Notes: a model not told the origin generated them from the letters alone. Shown: positions 13,401 through 26,475, numbered from the stretch's first letter. The stretch: 64,000 nt of DNA from Armillaria gallica (GCA_037576215.1 JBANDB010000002.1:6324001-6388000), one strand, 5' to 3'. Program-made: numbers and translations.

Positions 13401-14379
13401 TAATATTGAGGAAATCCTGTTGAATCTCTGAGCCACCTTCGCACAAACTTCTGGTGTGAGCCTTATATTACATGCTGTCAAGGATTCTGCATTATAGAGC
13501 GTGTAGAGAAACACAATGGTGCTACAGGGTCTGACAAAGAGCTATTTGTTGTCCAATTCAACCGCCTGACTGCGGTGGTTGTCACTTTCAGCACCTAAAG
13601 GAGCATTCCACACAGAACACAGACCTGTGCCATTCGAGAGGTCGCTGCAGCCACTCTTGTATCTCCAAGTGTAGGCGTTGTGGATTCTTCTGCTATGACC
13701 TCCGAGCATGGGCATCGTAGATGCTGCACTATCAGTTCTTTCATTCCCTTTTGCGTGCGTCGATGAAGCTTCAACTCTCGATCACGGTGGGCTGGCATCG
13801 AGCAGATGAGAGACTTGTTGAAAACGAAGAGACCAAATGTTGAGCGAGAAGGAGAGCACAATTCAACTTGCACTATTTACAAGGTGTGTGATAGAACGGA
13901 TCCAGCAATGACTTATGTCGGAGATTGTGCAAGGACCTTATTAGGCAATTTGAAAAATTATCCGGCCCGATATCATAATGTGTAGAATATTAGGCTCTCT
14001 TATCTTATCGTAACATAATAAGAGATAAGATAATCCCACTCTCACCGGTCTGAATATAAGGTCACTACAAGTCCTGAACCTCACAATTCCACAATAAACA
14101 GTGTTCTCTGCATCATTTCCATATGAACCAGTCACGTTTTATGATTTCTTGTGCTGTAGATGTCCTCACAAGTGTTAATGGAGGTACGTGAGAAGTCGCT
14201 GGGCAACAGCCATCTACTGCCAAAAATGCATGCTGCAGTCAAGTCGCTAGGAGTCTCCACGCTCTAGTTTTGAAAATGCAAGAATATAAAACCTGCTGTG
14301 CTTGGTGGTAAGCCATTGTCATACAGACCTGAATCCCCCAGCCATTAACTTGGCATCCTCATAACTTCAAATCTCAATG
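10440..14379. other. Gene-poor region with scattered open frames
   Basis: The longest open frame is on the minus strand at 11865-12269 (134 codons, with a Trp/His/Cys-rich segment); another pair lies at 11271-11702 on the same strand. Neither matches a family I know, and no splice-consistent join was found. The hairpin trio at 12527-12656 is listed separately. No transposon domain is visible before 14380. Confidence 0.35.
12527..12656. repeat. Three tandem hairpin-forming repeats
   Basis: Three imperfect copies of a hairpin share the loop-side sequence AAAGTGGGACC (third copy AAAGTGGAACC). Copy 1 has arms TGCTAA and TTAGCA, extended outward by AAACTC and GAGTTT. Copy 2 has arms TGCCAA and TTGGCA. 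Copy 3 has GCCAA with TTGGC, and GAGCCAA further out can pair with TTGGCTC. The T-A pair in copy 1 is replaced by C-G in copy 2, so pairing is kept while sequence changes. Function is unknown; it could be a structured RNA, a MITE relic or a replication-derived repeat. Confidence 0.55.
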
Positions 14380-17340
14380 CCTCCCACTCATCAGGAGTGG
14401 TGCCAATACTGCCATCTTCTATTTGGGCTCCAGGGTCTGAAGAAACACGAAACAGCCTGCAAACGAACTTTTGATGAGCAGCAGGCTGACGCGCTTTATG
14501 AGCAGCAACTATTCTGAGCTGGTGAGCAGTTTACTACTGTGCATTTCCTTTCCTTGTCCGTATTCTGACAGCTTAAACTAGGTCCAGCAGAAATGGTCAC
14601 TGCAGTACCCTCACCAGGGAAAAATATCAGTGTTAGTATTAATGATTGCCCACCCAAAAATGACCATAAACCAGAATGTTAGTAATTCTCGCTTTACATC
14701 CCGCTTTGCGCTACTAATACTTATACAAAGTGAACCATCCTGTCCCAATCGACCACATAGCTACCATTCCACCTGAAATTCATGAAGAGAGCGTTCACAG
14801 TGAACCAGAATACAAACTCGACGACATACGAACAATATACCACCCATCCAGTGGACGAGCAACCCAGATAGATCATTTTGAAGATTATCAATCGCACCCT
14901 GCATTCCAGTATTCCCAACCGCCCATTGACCCACATCCATGGTGACCATTTGAATCACATTGCAACTTTGAACTTGCCGAATTCATTCTCGATGCAGCTC
15001 TTACCGAGAAGCAGATGAAGACTCTGTTTGGACTGCTGAAACCGGAGGCCACGAGCAACCAGGACAGCACTGAATTCAATATCCATAGCCCAAAGGAATT
15101 CAAGAAACACTGGGATCATGCAGCGAACTTGATTACGCCTGTAAGTTCTCGTCGTGTCTCACAATATTAAGGATATATTATCTTATACTGTTGTTTTAGT
15201 TCGAGAAATCGACAGTCACTGTGTCGCTTCAGGGAAAAGACTATACCTATGATGTTTACCGGTGGAATTTATGGACCTGGGCATTGGATCTGATCCAGGA
15301 CCCAACGCTGGAGCCGCATTTTGTATGGGATGCTGTTCAGCTTTCAAAATGGAATGGAGAGGCCTTTGAGAGGTTCATAGATGAACCATGGACAGCCCAG
15401 GCTTTTTGGGATCTACAGGTGTGCTTCAGAATTTCTTTCGAGGGCTATCGAGCTTATTGGCCGACTTACATAGACGAAGCTCCCAAAAGGAGCAAAGGTC
15501 CTTTACTATATTATATATGCTGACAAGACACGTCTCTCTTCATTTGGGACAGCTCAAGGCTATCCTGTCATCGCTTGTTTGGGAAATCTGAAGATTGGCA
15601 TATGAAATGGTAATGGAGTTGGTGGTGGACGCGTCGTTGGGTGGCTACCAGTGGTATTTGTCCTCTGCCACGATCTGGCATCTAATTTCAGCTAAATTGT
15701 CTGTTCCTAGATAAAGGAGGAAATGAAATTGAGGAGGAAGGTTTATTATGTCGATTTCAAGCGCTGTGTGTGGCACGCTGCCTTCCGATATATTCTGGAG
15801 CCAATATTTGCACCAAGCAAATTAGGGGCATGGCTTCACCTCAATTTAGTGGATGAAGACCTTCAACTTTTCCCTCGAGTACCAATCAAAAGTTGTGATT
15901 ATGAAGAAGTGTCAGTCATAAGTCTTGCTTTATTGCTGTATGAGCTCACCAAATACCATGATAATAGGAATTTTGTTGTCCTTACTTGGAGCTCCAACGG
16001 TAAGAAGCCCTGCGTCATCTGTCTGGTACCCAAGTCGGAGCAAAATTGTCTGCATATCATATATGAACTATGGACGAAACAGCAAACTCAAGAAATACTT
16101 ACGGATGCTGCTGCTATCCCCAGGAAGAACAGACGGAACACGTTTCTTTCTGGATTTGGCTTGAGAAACATCAGCGAGGTGCTGAATTTTTGCTTTGTGC
16201 CGTCTTTCTTGCCTAACAGACCGAACTTGAATAGAATGCTTTTTGGAACATTGAGGACTGTGATCCATTCTGGGCACTTTCCTTTGATCCCCTTCATGCT
16301 CATGATAATGGCCTTTTTGAGACCATCTCTGAGGTGCAGTCGTTTCCTGAATTGAAGCGTTAGGCTCAGAATCCATGGGTCGGGCAGATGATCAGTAAGC
16401 ACTATCTCATACTCACATTTATTTGCATTCTGATTTCTTTGATACAGGATCAAGCACTTTCCACGTTGGAGGAATTTATACCACTTTGAAAGCAGCTTCA
16501 TGGCAGTTCATTTTGCTGATGGTACAAAATATGAAGACCTATCCAAAGTAAGTCCGATGTTCACCTTTCAAGACATCACAAGCAAATAATGGATCAATGT
16601 TTAGCACATCATCTTCGTCACCCACAATATCCTCACAGAGATCAACGATACGCACGGCTATCATCTGCTAAAATGTGTCCAAAGCTATATCGAGCTTCGT
16701 ATGTACGCTGGCCTCAACCTCCATACCGAGCACAGTATTCAAGCCATTTGGGATGAACTGATCAAGTTTTTGACACTCATAAGGGTAGGACATCTCCTGA
16801 TATTCATGAACAGAGGTCTGATAAAGTGTAGGAGTACGAACAACTCATGCAATCCATTAATCCAGGTGCAAAATCATGGAATTTCCCGAAAGTCCACTCT
16901 CACCAGCACATGGTCAACGATATCTTGGAAAAAGGAGTTACACTCAACTACAATACGAAGCTGAATGAGAAAATGCATGGTCCCCTAAAGGACACATATC
17001 AAATGCGAACAAACTTTAAAGATGTCGCAGAACAGGTCTTTATAATTTCGGCATGTCTTGATATATGAGCTGAATCAGTTTTGATTTAGATTCTACAGGT
17101 CGATTCATGGTGTAATACTGCATCTTTTATACAGCAGCAAATTGACTTACATGATGAGCAAATATCCCAAAACGACGATGACGACAAGCTAGAAGATCAG
17201 GATATGCAGGCGGAACACTCTAGAAATGTGACTTTGCATGGTCGACATGGTAAAGGGGGTGGGGTCTTCAAAATTGGGGAAATCCGAGCCTTGAAAGCAG
17301 ACGATCTAGTGTTCACAAGTTTTCAGAGCCGTTGATGAGC
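14380..17340 (+). pseudogene. Plavaka-type (CACTA-like) transposase, decayed N-terminal and core part
   Basis: Plavaka elements are CACTA-superfamily cut-and-paste DNA transposons widespread in Agaricomycetes. The first exon starts at ATG 14380 with a C2H2/C2HC-like finger (WCQYC ... KKHETAC). Next come a Pro/Glu-rich linker, the motif PW-x-PF near 14940, FELAEF, a region reading WNLWTWALDLIQDP and RFIDEPWTAQAFWDLQ, the diagnostic NGNGVGGGRVVGWLP near 15605, DFKRCVWHAAF, and KKPCVICLVP, the Cys pair after the core. At 16900-17070 it reads KLNEKMHGPLKD and TNFKDVAEQ, also typical. In-frame TGA codons sit at 14515, 14943 and 15603; the last lies exactly where family members have Arg before NG. 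Several exons are out of frame with each other, so it is inactive. Terminal inverted repeats were not identified. Confidence 0.8.
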
Positions 17341-17579
17341 CTAGACTTCCGTGGCAATGGCAACACCCAAAACTTGGAGAGAGCTTAGGCAATTAACGTA
17401 GCAACACAGCAATCAAGGCAATGTGTTTGCGAGTGGTTCAGTGCACCTCCATGCAGTCAATTCCTCAATAACACAAGATACACTGCGACTTTTCAGTCAG
17501 CGAAGTAGTACTCTTGGTCAAGGAGTACTAATAGACATTGGCTGTAAGCCAGGAAGGATCTCGATAAACGAGATGGGAC

Positions 17580-17995
17580 GGAATCTGGTATGACTTGAAT
17601 ACCAAGAAACCGCAATAGAAACTCCGAAAATGATCTAGAGACCACGAAAATGGGTCTAGAAATCGTAGGGATGCTCTAGAAATCGTAGCAACATGCTAGA
17701 AATCATTGCAACGGTCGAGAAAACGTGGGGAGAGACTGGAAAACGTGGGGAGGTGCTAGAAAACGTTGCGATGCTCTAGTAATCGTGGGGGAGGACAAGT
17801 AATCGTGTGGAAGGACTGGTAATCGTAGCAATGCGCTAGAAATCGTAGCAATGCGCTAGAAATCGTAGGAATGAGCGAGAAAACGTGGGGAGGGACTAGA
17901 AAATGTTGGGAGGGACTAGAAAACGTTGCGATGCTCTAGTAATCATGGCAATGGACTAGAAGATGTCGAAATAGCCTAGTAAACGTGGCTTGGGG
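17580..17995. repeat. 20-bp minisatellite
   Basis: About 18-20 imperfect copies of a 20-bp unit run head to tail. The best preserved unit is CTAGAAATCGTAGCAATGCG, repeated almost exactly at about 17837-17876. Variants alternate AATCGT with AACGTG and AGCAATG with GGGAGGG. It lies in a roughly 1.8-kb stretch (17341-19100) that separates the transposase core from its C-terminal part. The rest of that stretch shows short repeated words (TAGTAAAC, GCCTTAGTAA) and no gene; a minus-strand open frame over 17976-18401 is best explained by the low-complexity sequence. Confidence 0.8.
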
Positions 17996-19109
17996 TGTAC
18001 CTAATATTGTGAGTCGAAACAATAGCAATAAACATACGGAGACTGCAAGAAACTGGTAGAAAACGTAGCAACTGAGGTGCTGAGTGGGGCGCTGCGGCAA
18101 TAGATGCACGGCAACTCCGAACAATGATAAAGACGAGGGTGATCCTATGGAGCTGAACTGGGCCTACATGGAGGCAATACTGAACTGTGCGATGAAAACG
18201 ATGGCGATGTAGAAGGTGAAAGCGATGAAACAATCCTATGTGGTGAAAGTGAAGCGATGTTGTGGCATTAAAAGACAAAAGCAAGTTATTGACGCAAGAT
18301 TTCGTGTATTGGTGCAACCAACAACGTTTAAAGAGTAAAGCAAGCGGTGGGGAATAACTTGGAGTAACCGTAGCTGACTGGTAATGCCGTAGCCTCGTCA
18401 ACTGGGTAAGAACTTGCTCTAAAAATGCGGTTTCTACCTAGTTTTTATACTACAAGTACGATTTTATAAATAGAATATTCTTCAGAGCCTTAGTAAGGCT
18501 GTAAGTCCTTGGCTTTTGTAATAGCCGTAGTAAACATATGGTATCTGTGGTTCTAAAGTAACAGCAAGTCCTCGACGTTGCCATGTATAGATGCGAACCG
18601 TGTGGTTTTTATTGAGCGATGAGCAGATCATGAGGTGCTGTGTAGCTGCGGATTATTGAGCTGCAGTTGCCGTGCTGAGGTGTATGCGTGGGGCAACGAT
18701 AATTCGAAGTCTTGGCACTGTAACAGCCTTAGTAAACACGGTCTACAGTTGCTGTAGCTGTAATTATCGTAGCTGGGAGGGTACTCACGTCAATCACGTC
18801 ATTTCATTAAATGATTGATGGGCACATCAACTAGTGCTTCTGAGTGATATAGCAACCCCGTTTTAGGATGATTGTCGATCAAAGGTGCCTTGCCGTGATG
18901 GGATACGGTAATTGTGATGCGAGGTGAGCTGGGAAGGATAATGGAGTGCGTGAGGAGTGGATGTCACGGTTTTAGGACTGGATCTGAATGTTTGTGGCTT
19001 ATACTGCGAAAATCCGTGGTATTATCGAGAGTTGGCAGTGTTATGGAGTGTGTGAAGGTTATAATGGCATCATTTCGAAGGTATTGGGTGATGGATGGCT
19101 AAATCTGCG

Positions 19110-19769
19110 AATTCTGAGCGTACAGAGCCTGGAGGCTCATCACCGTCTATCAAAGTTCATGGTTGGACAGTTCACGAAATACCCTGATATAATCCCTGAA
19201 GTTGACGGACAGAAGGTGACGTTCAAGTCTTTTGAAACACATGATGAGGTAAGCAATAATTTGGTTAGTAAAGCTCTGTTTTTTGATTGATATACCACTT
19301 ACAGATCCAGCTACATGGACTTTTGAAAGTCAACTACGAGAACAAAGTTGACTGGACCACATCCACCGACTACTTGCGGTGCAGCCCCAATTTCTATAAT
19401 CATCCTCGATATGATTATCTCCTTGTTGACAACACCAAGTGTCCATTCTTTGCACAGCTTATAATGGTCTTCACCTGTGTTATTGGTGGGAAAGAATTTC
19501 CTCTGGCTCTTGTTCATCCTTTCAATCGACCCATAGATGCAGCTACTGAAAAGCTGGACAAGGACCTGGGCTTTTATCGAGTCTGCACACGAAAAAGACA
19601 AGAATCAGTGTTTGTGTCTGTCTACATGATTATCCAGGGGGCGCTCCTGGTTGAGGATTTCAGGGTCAAACCAGCTGGTGGATTCAAGGAGTATTTAATC
19701 GTTGATAGTGTTGACAGTGATTTGTTTCTCAGGATGAAATCACTCAGGTATGCTGGGTGCTGTAACTGA
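19110..19769 (+). pseudogene. C-terminal part of a Plavaka-like transposase
   Basis: Two exons are joined by a 56-nt GTAAGC-ACAG intron (19249-19304). The first reads HHRLSKFMVGQFTKYPD; the second reads VNYENKVDWTTSTDYLRCSP followed by RYDYLLVD, LVHPFNRPID and a tail ending FLRMKSL. The VNYE-x-VDW-x-x-TDYLRC block is the kind of C-terminal domain I recall following Plavaka cores. Strand and order match the core at 14.4-17.3 kb, so the two were probably one protein, split by later insertion or expansion of the intervening repeats. Family assignment is from memory of the motif order, not from a search. Confidence 0.6.
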
Positions 19770-19917
19770 GGGTTGAAGTTGTGTAATATGTAGTAGCTGC
19801 AAAAATACAAATATATACTATACTGCAATGCCATTAACAATGAGAGGACAGCACAAAATGATCACAGAGAACTCACCTAACTTGATGATGTTCCAACTGG
19901 GTATACTCCGACATTTA

Positions 19918-22151
19918 TCATGATTCATGGAACTGCGCAAGATCAAACATGAGACCAGGTCTTTCCATGTACATTTCCCCACATGTCTCGGGCACAAACA
20001 ATGTTTGTGGAGAGTGGGACAGGTGACGCGGAGCGACTGGTGCGCGACCAAAGTGGAAGAATGATTCCGTATAGAAGATGGCAACACATTTCTCCATTTC
20101 AGCAAATTCTGCCTCTGTGTAACTGGTCTTCATTTGTCAGATCAAATGAGGGCAGGCCCTCCAGGACCGCATCATGTTCTTCAGTGGAAATATATAGGGT
20201 GCTCTCTGCTGCCAAGTTGGGTGTCCCAGTCCATGATTAGCGCTACCAACATTGACTGCAACAAAGGCCGTAGTAAGACCATGGGACAGACAGTGTAGGA
20301 GCAAGTCGTGGTTGCCACCATTAGTTGCTGCTCGTGCATCCAATGCAAGCAACTCAAACCTGAAGTTGAGCTCTGCAAGCTCCCAGGCAATTTCACGGCG
20401 ATGATCATTGGTTAGCTTCTCGAGCTCTATGCCTCTCCAAACTGCTGGACCAACATTGAAGTTGGCATCAATTCATAACTTGCCAGCGCAGCCTTGCAAA
20501 AAATCGACAGCTTGTTCTCTCCGCCTCGCAGCTTTTGTTGGTGTGCCTCTAGATGAGCCAGTGCCACCTGAGCTTGCTGTCTTCATCAAATGATCCAAAT
20601 TTAAAATAACGCGCCATGATTGATGAGCCATTGGCTGTGCTGAATATGACGAGCAAGAAACGTGGGCAAGCAGCAGGGGGTGTAGACATAGCCACGCTTT
20701 GACGAGCTCGAGGGCTCTGCATTCATCTTGCACACCAACAAAGATATCTGGCCGTGGAAATATATACCCGTTTGCCTCGGGAACCCTCGCTTCTGGGTAA
20801 CATCGAGAACGATCTGAACTCGTGACCTCCACTGCTGCCTGCCACACTGGAACAGCAGGTGGCAAATGAGAGTGAACAATGACAGAAAGGAATCCCATCT
20901 CGCTAGCTGAACTTGAGTGTTTTTGTTTTACTCTTTGATTGGGAGGGCCATCTATGACCGATTTCAAGACATTGATGATAAACGAGGAGCGCTAGACTTA
21001 CATGGCTTGCTGCACAATCTTGACGGCAGTGGCTCTGGAAGAGGAGGATCCAAACAAACTTGGCCAGGGACAAGTCCAAAAGGGTTCAGCAACCGCAAGT
21101 GATTACGAGTAAAGCGCTGGAATGCTTGATACTTTTCAGCTTGGTCGGATGCCCTGATAAAAATCGATCGAAGCCATATACATGGAGGCTCGAGAGTAAG
21201 ATGTTGGTTTGGATCCAAAGGGAGGGTGTGGGCATCAATTCATGTGAAAGGGAGTCGATCCAATTTGAGCAAATGCCAGACTGGAATTCTGGCTCTGAAA
21301 AACTCTTCGACGATAACAGGGTCCGTCGTGAAGGCCCTGATGAGCTCTAGATCAGCAGTGGTATCGGTCCAACGAGCTTGATTGGTTACTAGCATACACA
21401 GGCGGTAAACTGTGATATAGTCCATGATAGCACGCATTTCAATGGCTACGTGCTGTGTCTCCGCAACTGTCAGACAAAGTCTATTGAAAATGAAAGGCAA
21501 AGATTCCAGGCAGTGAAGGAGCATGTGCAGTCCGCAGTGGAAATCTCGAAGTAACGTGTCTGAAGGCCCCCAATTTGCTGTCTGAGATTTGGACATGTCG
21601 ATGACTTTTTGAGCTGCCGTACGTAGACAAATGAAGGATGCGTTCAAAAACTTTCTGAGCTGACTGTCTGGTGATGCAGAATCAAGAGAACTGAAGTCAG
21701 ACTGTTTGACAGGATCATAAAGTGGTAGCAAGGGGTCAAGTGGGTCATTGGGATGCTTTCGTATGCAGCTAAGCCATGAATTTGAGCGCACGTAGAATTG
21801 CGGCCACAGCAGGGGGTCATCAGTGCCATATCTAAAGTCTGCTTGCATGTACACCTCCCAGTTGACACCAAGAGGAGGGTGGTACAGTCCTAATGCATTG
21901 AGGGTCATCATGAACCATCCTTCTTCAACCAATGCACCCAGCTTTCCATCGAAAGGCCTGATCGCTGTGTTCCCATTGAATCAGCCAAGGGTTCAAAGAA
22001 AGAAAAGAGTGAACATACGATCTGCAGTGTTTTTCTTGTGCAACAGGCTGGTAGGGTTTTTGGACAAGTGCGTGTAGGTAAATTGATGTTCCATGGTGCT
22101 AGTAGACATAGTATACTTAGCGATGTGTGCCTCTCTAGAAGCATAACTCAT
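19918..22151 (-). pseudogene. Agaricomycete orphan protein, 3 exons, broken only by TGA codons
   Basis: From ATG at 22151 the minus strand reads MSYASREAH. Exons are 22151-22019, 21964-21002 and 20906-19918; introns are 54 nt (GTATGT) and 95 nt (GTAAGT), and all splices keep frame over about 694 codons. Recognisable stretches include LVEEGWFMMTLNALGLYHPP, DYITVYRLCMLV, RARIPVWHLLK, GYIFPRPDIFVGVQDE, NFRFELLALDARA, LMFDLAQ and FFHFGRAPVAPR. The order resembles a lineage-expanded mushroom family of unknown function. The frame is interrupted three times, always by TGA (plus-strand 21240-21242, 20473-20475, 20137-20139), with no frameshift anywhere. That is unusually clean for a dead gene and points to CGA to TGA transitions. 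There are no signal peptide, membrane or catalytic motifs I can name. Confidence 0.65.
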
Positions 22152-22339
22152 TTTAGGATAGCATAGAGCAAGTACCAAGTACCAAAGCAGGGTAGTCTAG
22201 CACAGTATCAGTTCACATATCAAATTGGATGAGTGTGCTGACGGAATCCTCCAAAGACACGATAAACTTGAAAGGACTTTCGGAAATCATCCCCAAGTGC
22301 AAGGATCCCATACGTCAACGAGCACTGTAAGCCCAATGG

Positions 22340-22485
22340 CACCGATGAATTGTCTAGATGCCAACCAAAAGCAACACCAACAAATCGTCTAGATGCTGGG
22401 ATTCGTAGAATAGAAAGGCACCGACGAAAGTGTCTAAGTGCTACACCGACTCAAATAATGCACCGACGATAGCATCTAGGTACTA
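22340..22485. repeat. Dispersed 22-bp repeat cluster
   Basis: Four related words begin at 22340, 22375, 22419 and 22461. Each has the form CACCGACGA-x-x-x-GTCTAGATGC with substitutions and spacing of 35, 44 and 42 bases, plus a shorter CACCGACTC at 22444. The flanks differ, so this is a degenerate tandem array or a cluster of recurring sites. The surrounding 22.2-22.9 kb holds no gene. Confidence 0.5.
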
Positions 22486-22903
22486 AAAACGAACAAGAAA
22501 TCACCTATGTACTAGGTGTTCCAGGGGGGAGTGGGTTCAAAGGAGTATAAACTATGCAAGTACAAATGGAATCAGAACGAGTCATTAGAGAAAAACCTTG
22601 AAGATGTTGACTTACAATGAAGGTAATTTAAAGCAAGTAAAGATGAGCAGCGCACGAAAACAGTAGTATAGAGGTGAGTAAGGTGCACAGAAGTCACCAA
22701 GAAGTTGCGATGTTAGCAGACAAGAGTTGTCTTATTTGGATTTGTCTCTTCTCATCCTCCCACCACCACTTGCACTAGGGTTAGACCTTGTGTCGCCCGA
22801 TATTCTGCTTGGGTTAGACCTCGTGTCACCCACTAGACTGTAGATGAATACTGTCCACGATCCTCACGTATACTTACTCTGGATTATTTTTTCAACTCCA
22901 ACA

Positions 22904-23197
22904 ATGCCATATTTTATTGCGTGTCACAAAGATTTGGATGGTCCTGGTATCGCTGTGTCTCCGGTCTAGATTTCTCTCGATATTCGTGAACATTGGAACC
23001 CTGAAGGCTTCAAAACTATGGATGCTGAGGTGCAGTATCGATACGGCAGTCGACACCTTTCCACGTTTGCTTTGTATCACACAAAGCACCCTGAAGGGGA
23101 GTGCGAGGCCATGTTCGACTTTGTCCTGGGCGTATATGCCGGTGAGGGAGCCGAGACGATTATTGATGTGTGGGGTGAGCCAGAAGTGTTCATGTGA
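22904..23197 (+). pseudogene. Small hypothetical ORF with one internal TAG
   Basis: The frame from ATG 22904 to TGA 23197 gives 97 codons reading MPYFIACHKDLDGPGIAV, one TAG near 22966, then DIREHWNPEGFKTMDAEVQY and FALYHTKHPEGECEAMFDF. The composition is protein-like on both sides of the TAG. No family is recognised. Downstream, 23200-23990, contains only unassignable short ORFs. Confidence 0.35.
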
Positions 23198-23974
23198 GGA
23201 ATGTAGAAGGTGCTTGCAGATGGGAAATAGGATGGCGTCCAGTCACTGGAGGGTGAAGAAGACGTGGAAAAAACATGATGAACGAACTCATCTACTGAGT
23301 ACGTCTTCCTGGATCGTCTACTCTCATTCCAAGCCAACATTTGTCTCCAGGTCGACATATGCTGTTTTATTGACCCTGCCTCTGCCTTCTCGAAATAATG
23401 CCGGCTTAGAAAGTGCAGTTAGCAAAGCCCAGCTGAAGGAAGACAAATTAGCTTGTGAATTTGAAAGATAAGATGTGGCCTTCCTGTCTTGATAAGACAG
23501 ATCCATGTAAGCCTTTCTTTTTTTATCTCGTTGATGTCTTCATCTCATGCCATTCTCCAGCTGTCGAGCAAGGGTACCACGCATCCAAGGGCATCATCGA
23601 TGATCACGAGCCTCAAGTACAGATACTCAGCTCACAAGCCCACATGAATGATGGAGGTATTTCCTAGAGCAGATGGAGCTCGTGCTTGCAGAGGTTGAAG
23701 GGATCGTAAAGTCATGCATCAAGCTCACTGGTCACGTCCTTTCCTCCTACGTGAATGTGATGCACATACGAGCCTGCAAAATCTTGGACGTAGATACCAC
23801 GATTGCAACAACCACCTCATCGCTCACATTGTCTCCATTCTGGGGGGATGTCATTGATCTCCAGCCAAGGATATGCCGGAAAGATGTGGTCTTTGCTGTG
23901 AAGAGACGTGGTGCCCATCTCATTGTTTTAGCTTCGTGTCTAGTCCAGGATTGATCACTCGGAGGGACGGATAG

Positions 23975-24456
<482 letters not shown>

Positions 24457-24460
<4 letters not shown>

Positions 24461-24668
24461 TAATGCTGCTACTTTTCCCCTTGAAATAGTGTCAGTTGAC
24501 AGTGGTAATTAATGTATCAAGACTGTCAGTTGACACACCAGCCTATATAGGGTATTTTCACAGTACTGCATGGTCTATTAGTCAGCACAGAAACCCAGAC
24601 CAAATCATGTGATTATCAGAAAATCCAGCAACTCCGGGAATTGAACCCAGGACCTTAAAAAGATTTAC
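24457..24668 (-). mobile_element. SINE-like repeat, copy A
   Basis: This 212-bp segment is the inverted counterpart of 29114-29329. In the minus orientation it contains GGTTCAATTCC, a good match to the B box of RNA polymerase III promoters, then GAGTTGCTGGATTTTCTG, and ends with a block containing two close TGTCA(A/G)TTGACA-type words. The left end abuts the interrupted GMC gene, suggesting insertion into that gene. The 5' head differs from copy B upstream of TTGTAAATC. tRNA-derived origin is inferred from the B box only. Confidence 0.55.
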
Positions 24669-26475
24669 AACTAGCGGTCGTCAGTCGACGACTCAGACCT
24701 TGCTTTGGCAGTCTAGCATTTCCAACAGAACTCATGATTTTTGCTACTCATTTTTGCTATCTATATTTCATACCTACATTTACATTTATCCAAAATACGA
24801 CATCTATGATCAAGGATGAAGTTCTTTATACCCGACTCTTCTTAGCGTTAGGCAGGACGGACTCAGCTGGTTTCCGCTTCATCCTTCCTCCTTCGTCTGT
24901 GTTAAGATCCTCTGAAGGGGAAACTAATTCGATGGCGACCATGACGGTAGGACCTGGAGTCATCTGAATGGGAAGTTGCAGCCATTCACTGCCGTCAAGA
25001 CGGCAGCCACTTTCAGTGCTTCGGCAAGGAATCATCACTGGCATGATACTGCGACGCGGTTGCCACACAAGAGCCTTGTCTCGGAGCTTCTGGGGAAAAT
25101 CCATAGCCTTAAACTTCGGCGGGCACCTAAAGATCAGTCTCTGACTAAGCCCTGTCAATTGAATAGAACCTCACATTGTAGTATTGTACATTGACAATAC
25201 GGTAATGACTTGCAATCTGCAATTTGATGGGAGATGACCCGGTATAAAGCTAAGACAGTACCATGAGCAACTGATCCTCGCAACCATTCAAAAATACTCA
25301 CCGATAGCTTTCGTTTCTGTCATCACTGACATTAAGTGACGGTCGGCAGAGTCATAGGTAATGGGGATTGACATTCTGAGATGATAGTGAAAGCCAAGTC
25401 TATTGGGGATTGGGAGTGATCGTTGTGACAGGAGTACCCATTAAGTCTTTATGATTGAAGTCAGCTGTCAGAAAGTGCACGGCGTTGAAGCGCATTGAGG
25501 CAAAAGTCCTTCTCGTATTCACTGGCAGTTCTGTCAAAGCAAAGAACGAGAGTGCGAGGCTGCTTCGAGGCTTCAATGTTGTTGAACTTTGGGATGGTAA
25601 CAAGGAGTACGAAGATTGGATTCGTGCCGACTACAGTCTATGGCAATCAGAGAAAATATGGATGGGATCCGAGCGATACTAGGCGTGACATCTGCTGACT
25701 CGATCCAAAGAAGGGCTCAGAGGGTTGGCGGTCCATAGTTCCGATTCGAGGGAATGATCACGGGGGGAGATGGAGAAGGGTTGCCCCTTGTACTGTACCA
25801 CAAGTGATTGGGCATAGTATCTCCATCGACTTCTGGTGAGCACGAAGAATCCTCTAGGTTCTGCGACGAAAGACCATTATCAATGATGAAACGAAAGATA
25901 CGAAGCAAAGATGAGACAAGTAATTTCTCACATCAAAGCGCAAGTATCCCAGACATTTGTCGGTTGAGTGGATTACAGACGGCTTTGCTTTCTGACTCCC
26001 CACTGACAAGACGAACACGACATACGAGGGTAGACGCATCTTTCACCACTGTCGTTGATGTCCGTGGCCTGATCACCATCCCGCCCTCAGTCCCAATACC
26101 CATCCCAGCCACCTCCTCTTCATTGCAGTAGCCAACCCACCCTCTACCACACCTGACTGTCATTGCTCTCCTCATCTATCCTTCTGTCGACGCAGTCATC
26201 CTGGTCGCTACCACTGTCACTGTGGTTCGTTCAATGTAGTCGTTCCAGAGGTCCTTGGTAGCTGCAAAATCATCACACCAATGCCATTGACGCCGATTGC
26301 GGTGTGGGGCATGTTGGGCATCGTCATGGGATGTTGGAAGGGTTGCAGGCCATCAGAATAGGAATCCTGGGGCGCTGGATGCTTGGGTGTACGGGCAGTA
26401 GCGGTCGTTGGCAAGCCCTAGAGTGACGTATATGGTTAGGATTAGCTGCACGTGATCTTGACGGCTGAATAAGCA
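24669..26475. other. Sequence between SINE-like copy A and the palindrome
   Basis: Short ORFs on both strands (a 110-codon minus frame at 24826-25158 and a 107-codon plus frame at 25808-26131) have no recognised domain. The region may be the interior of a larger element flanked by the inverted SINE-like repeats, or host sequence separated by rearrangement. Confidence 0.3.

Noticed and set aside
17580..17995. CRISPR-like array
   Set aside because: The 20-bp units are contiguous with no spacers, and the sequence is eukaryotic.
17976..18401. 141-codon minus-strand ORF
   Set aside because: It overlaps the minisatellite and its repetitive flank; His/Ser/Leu-rich low-complexity translation with no domain.
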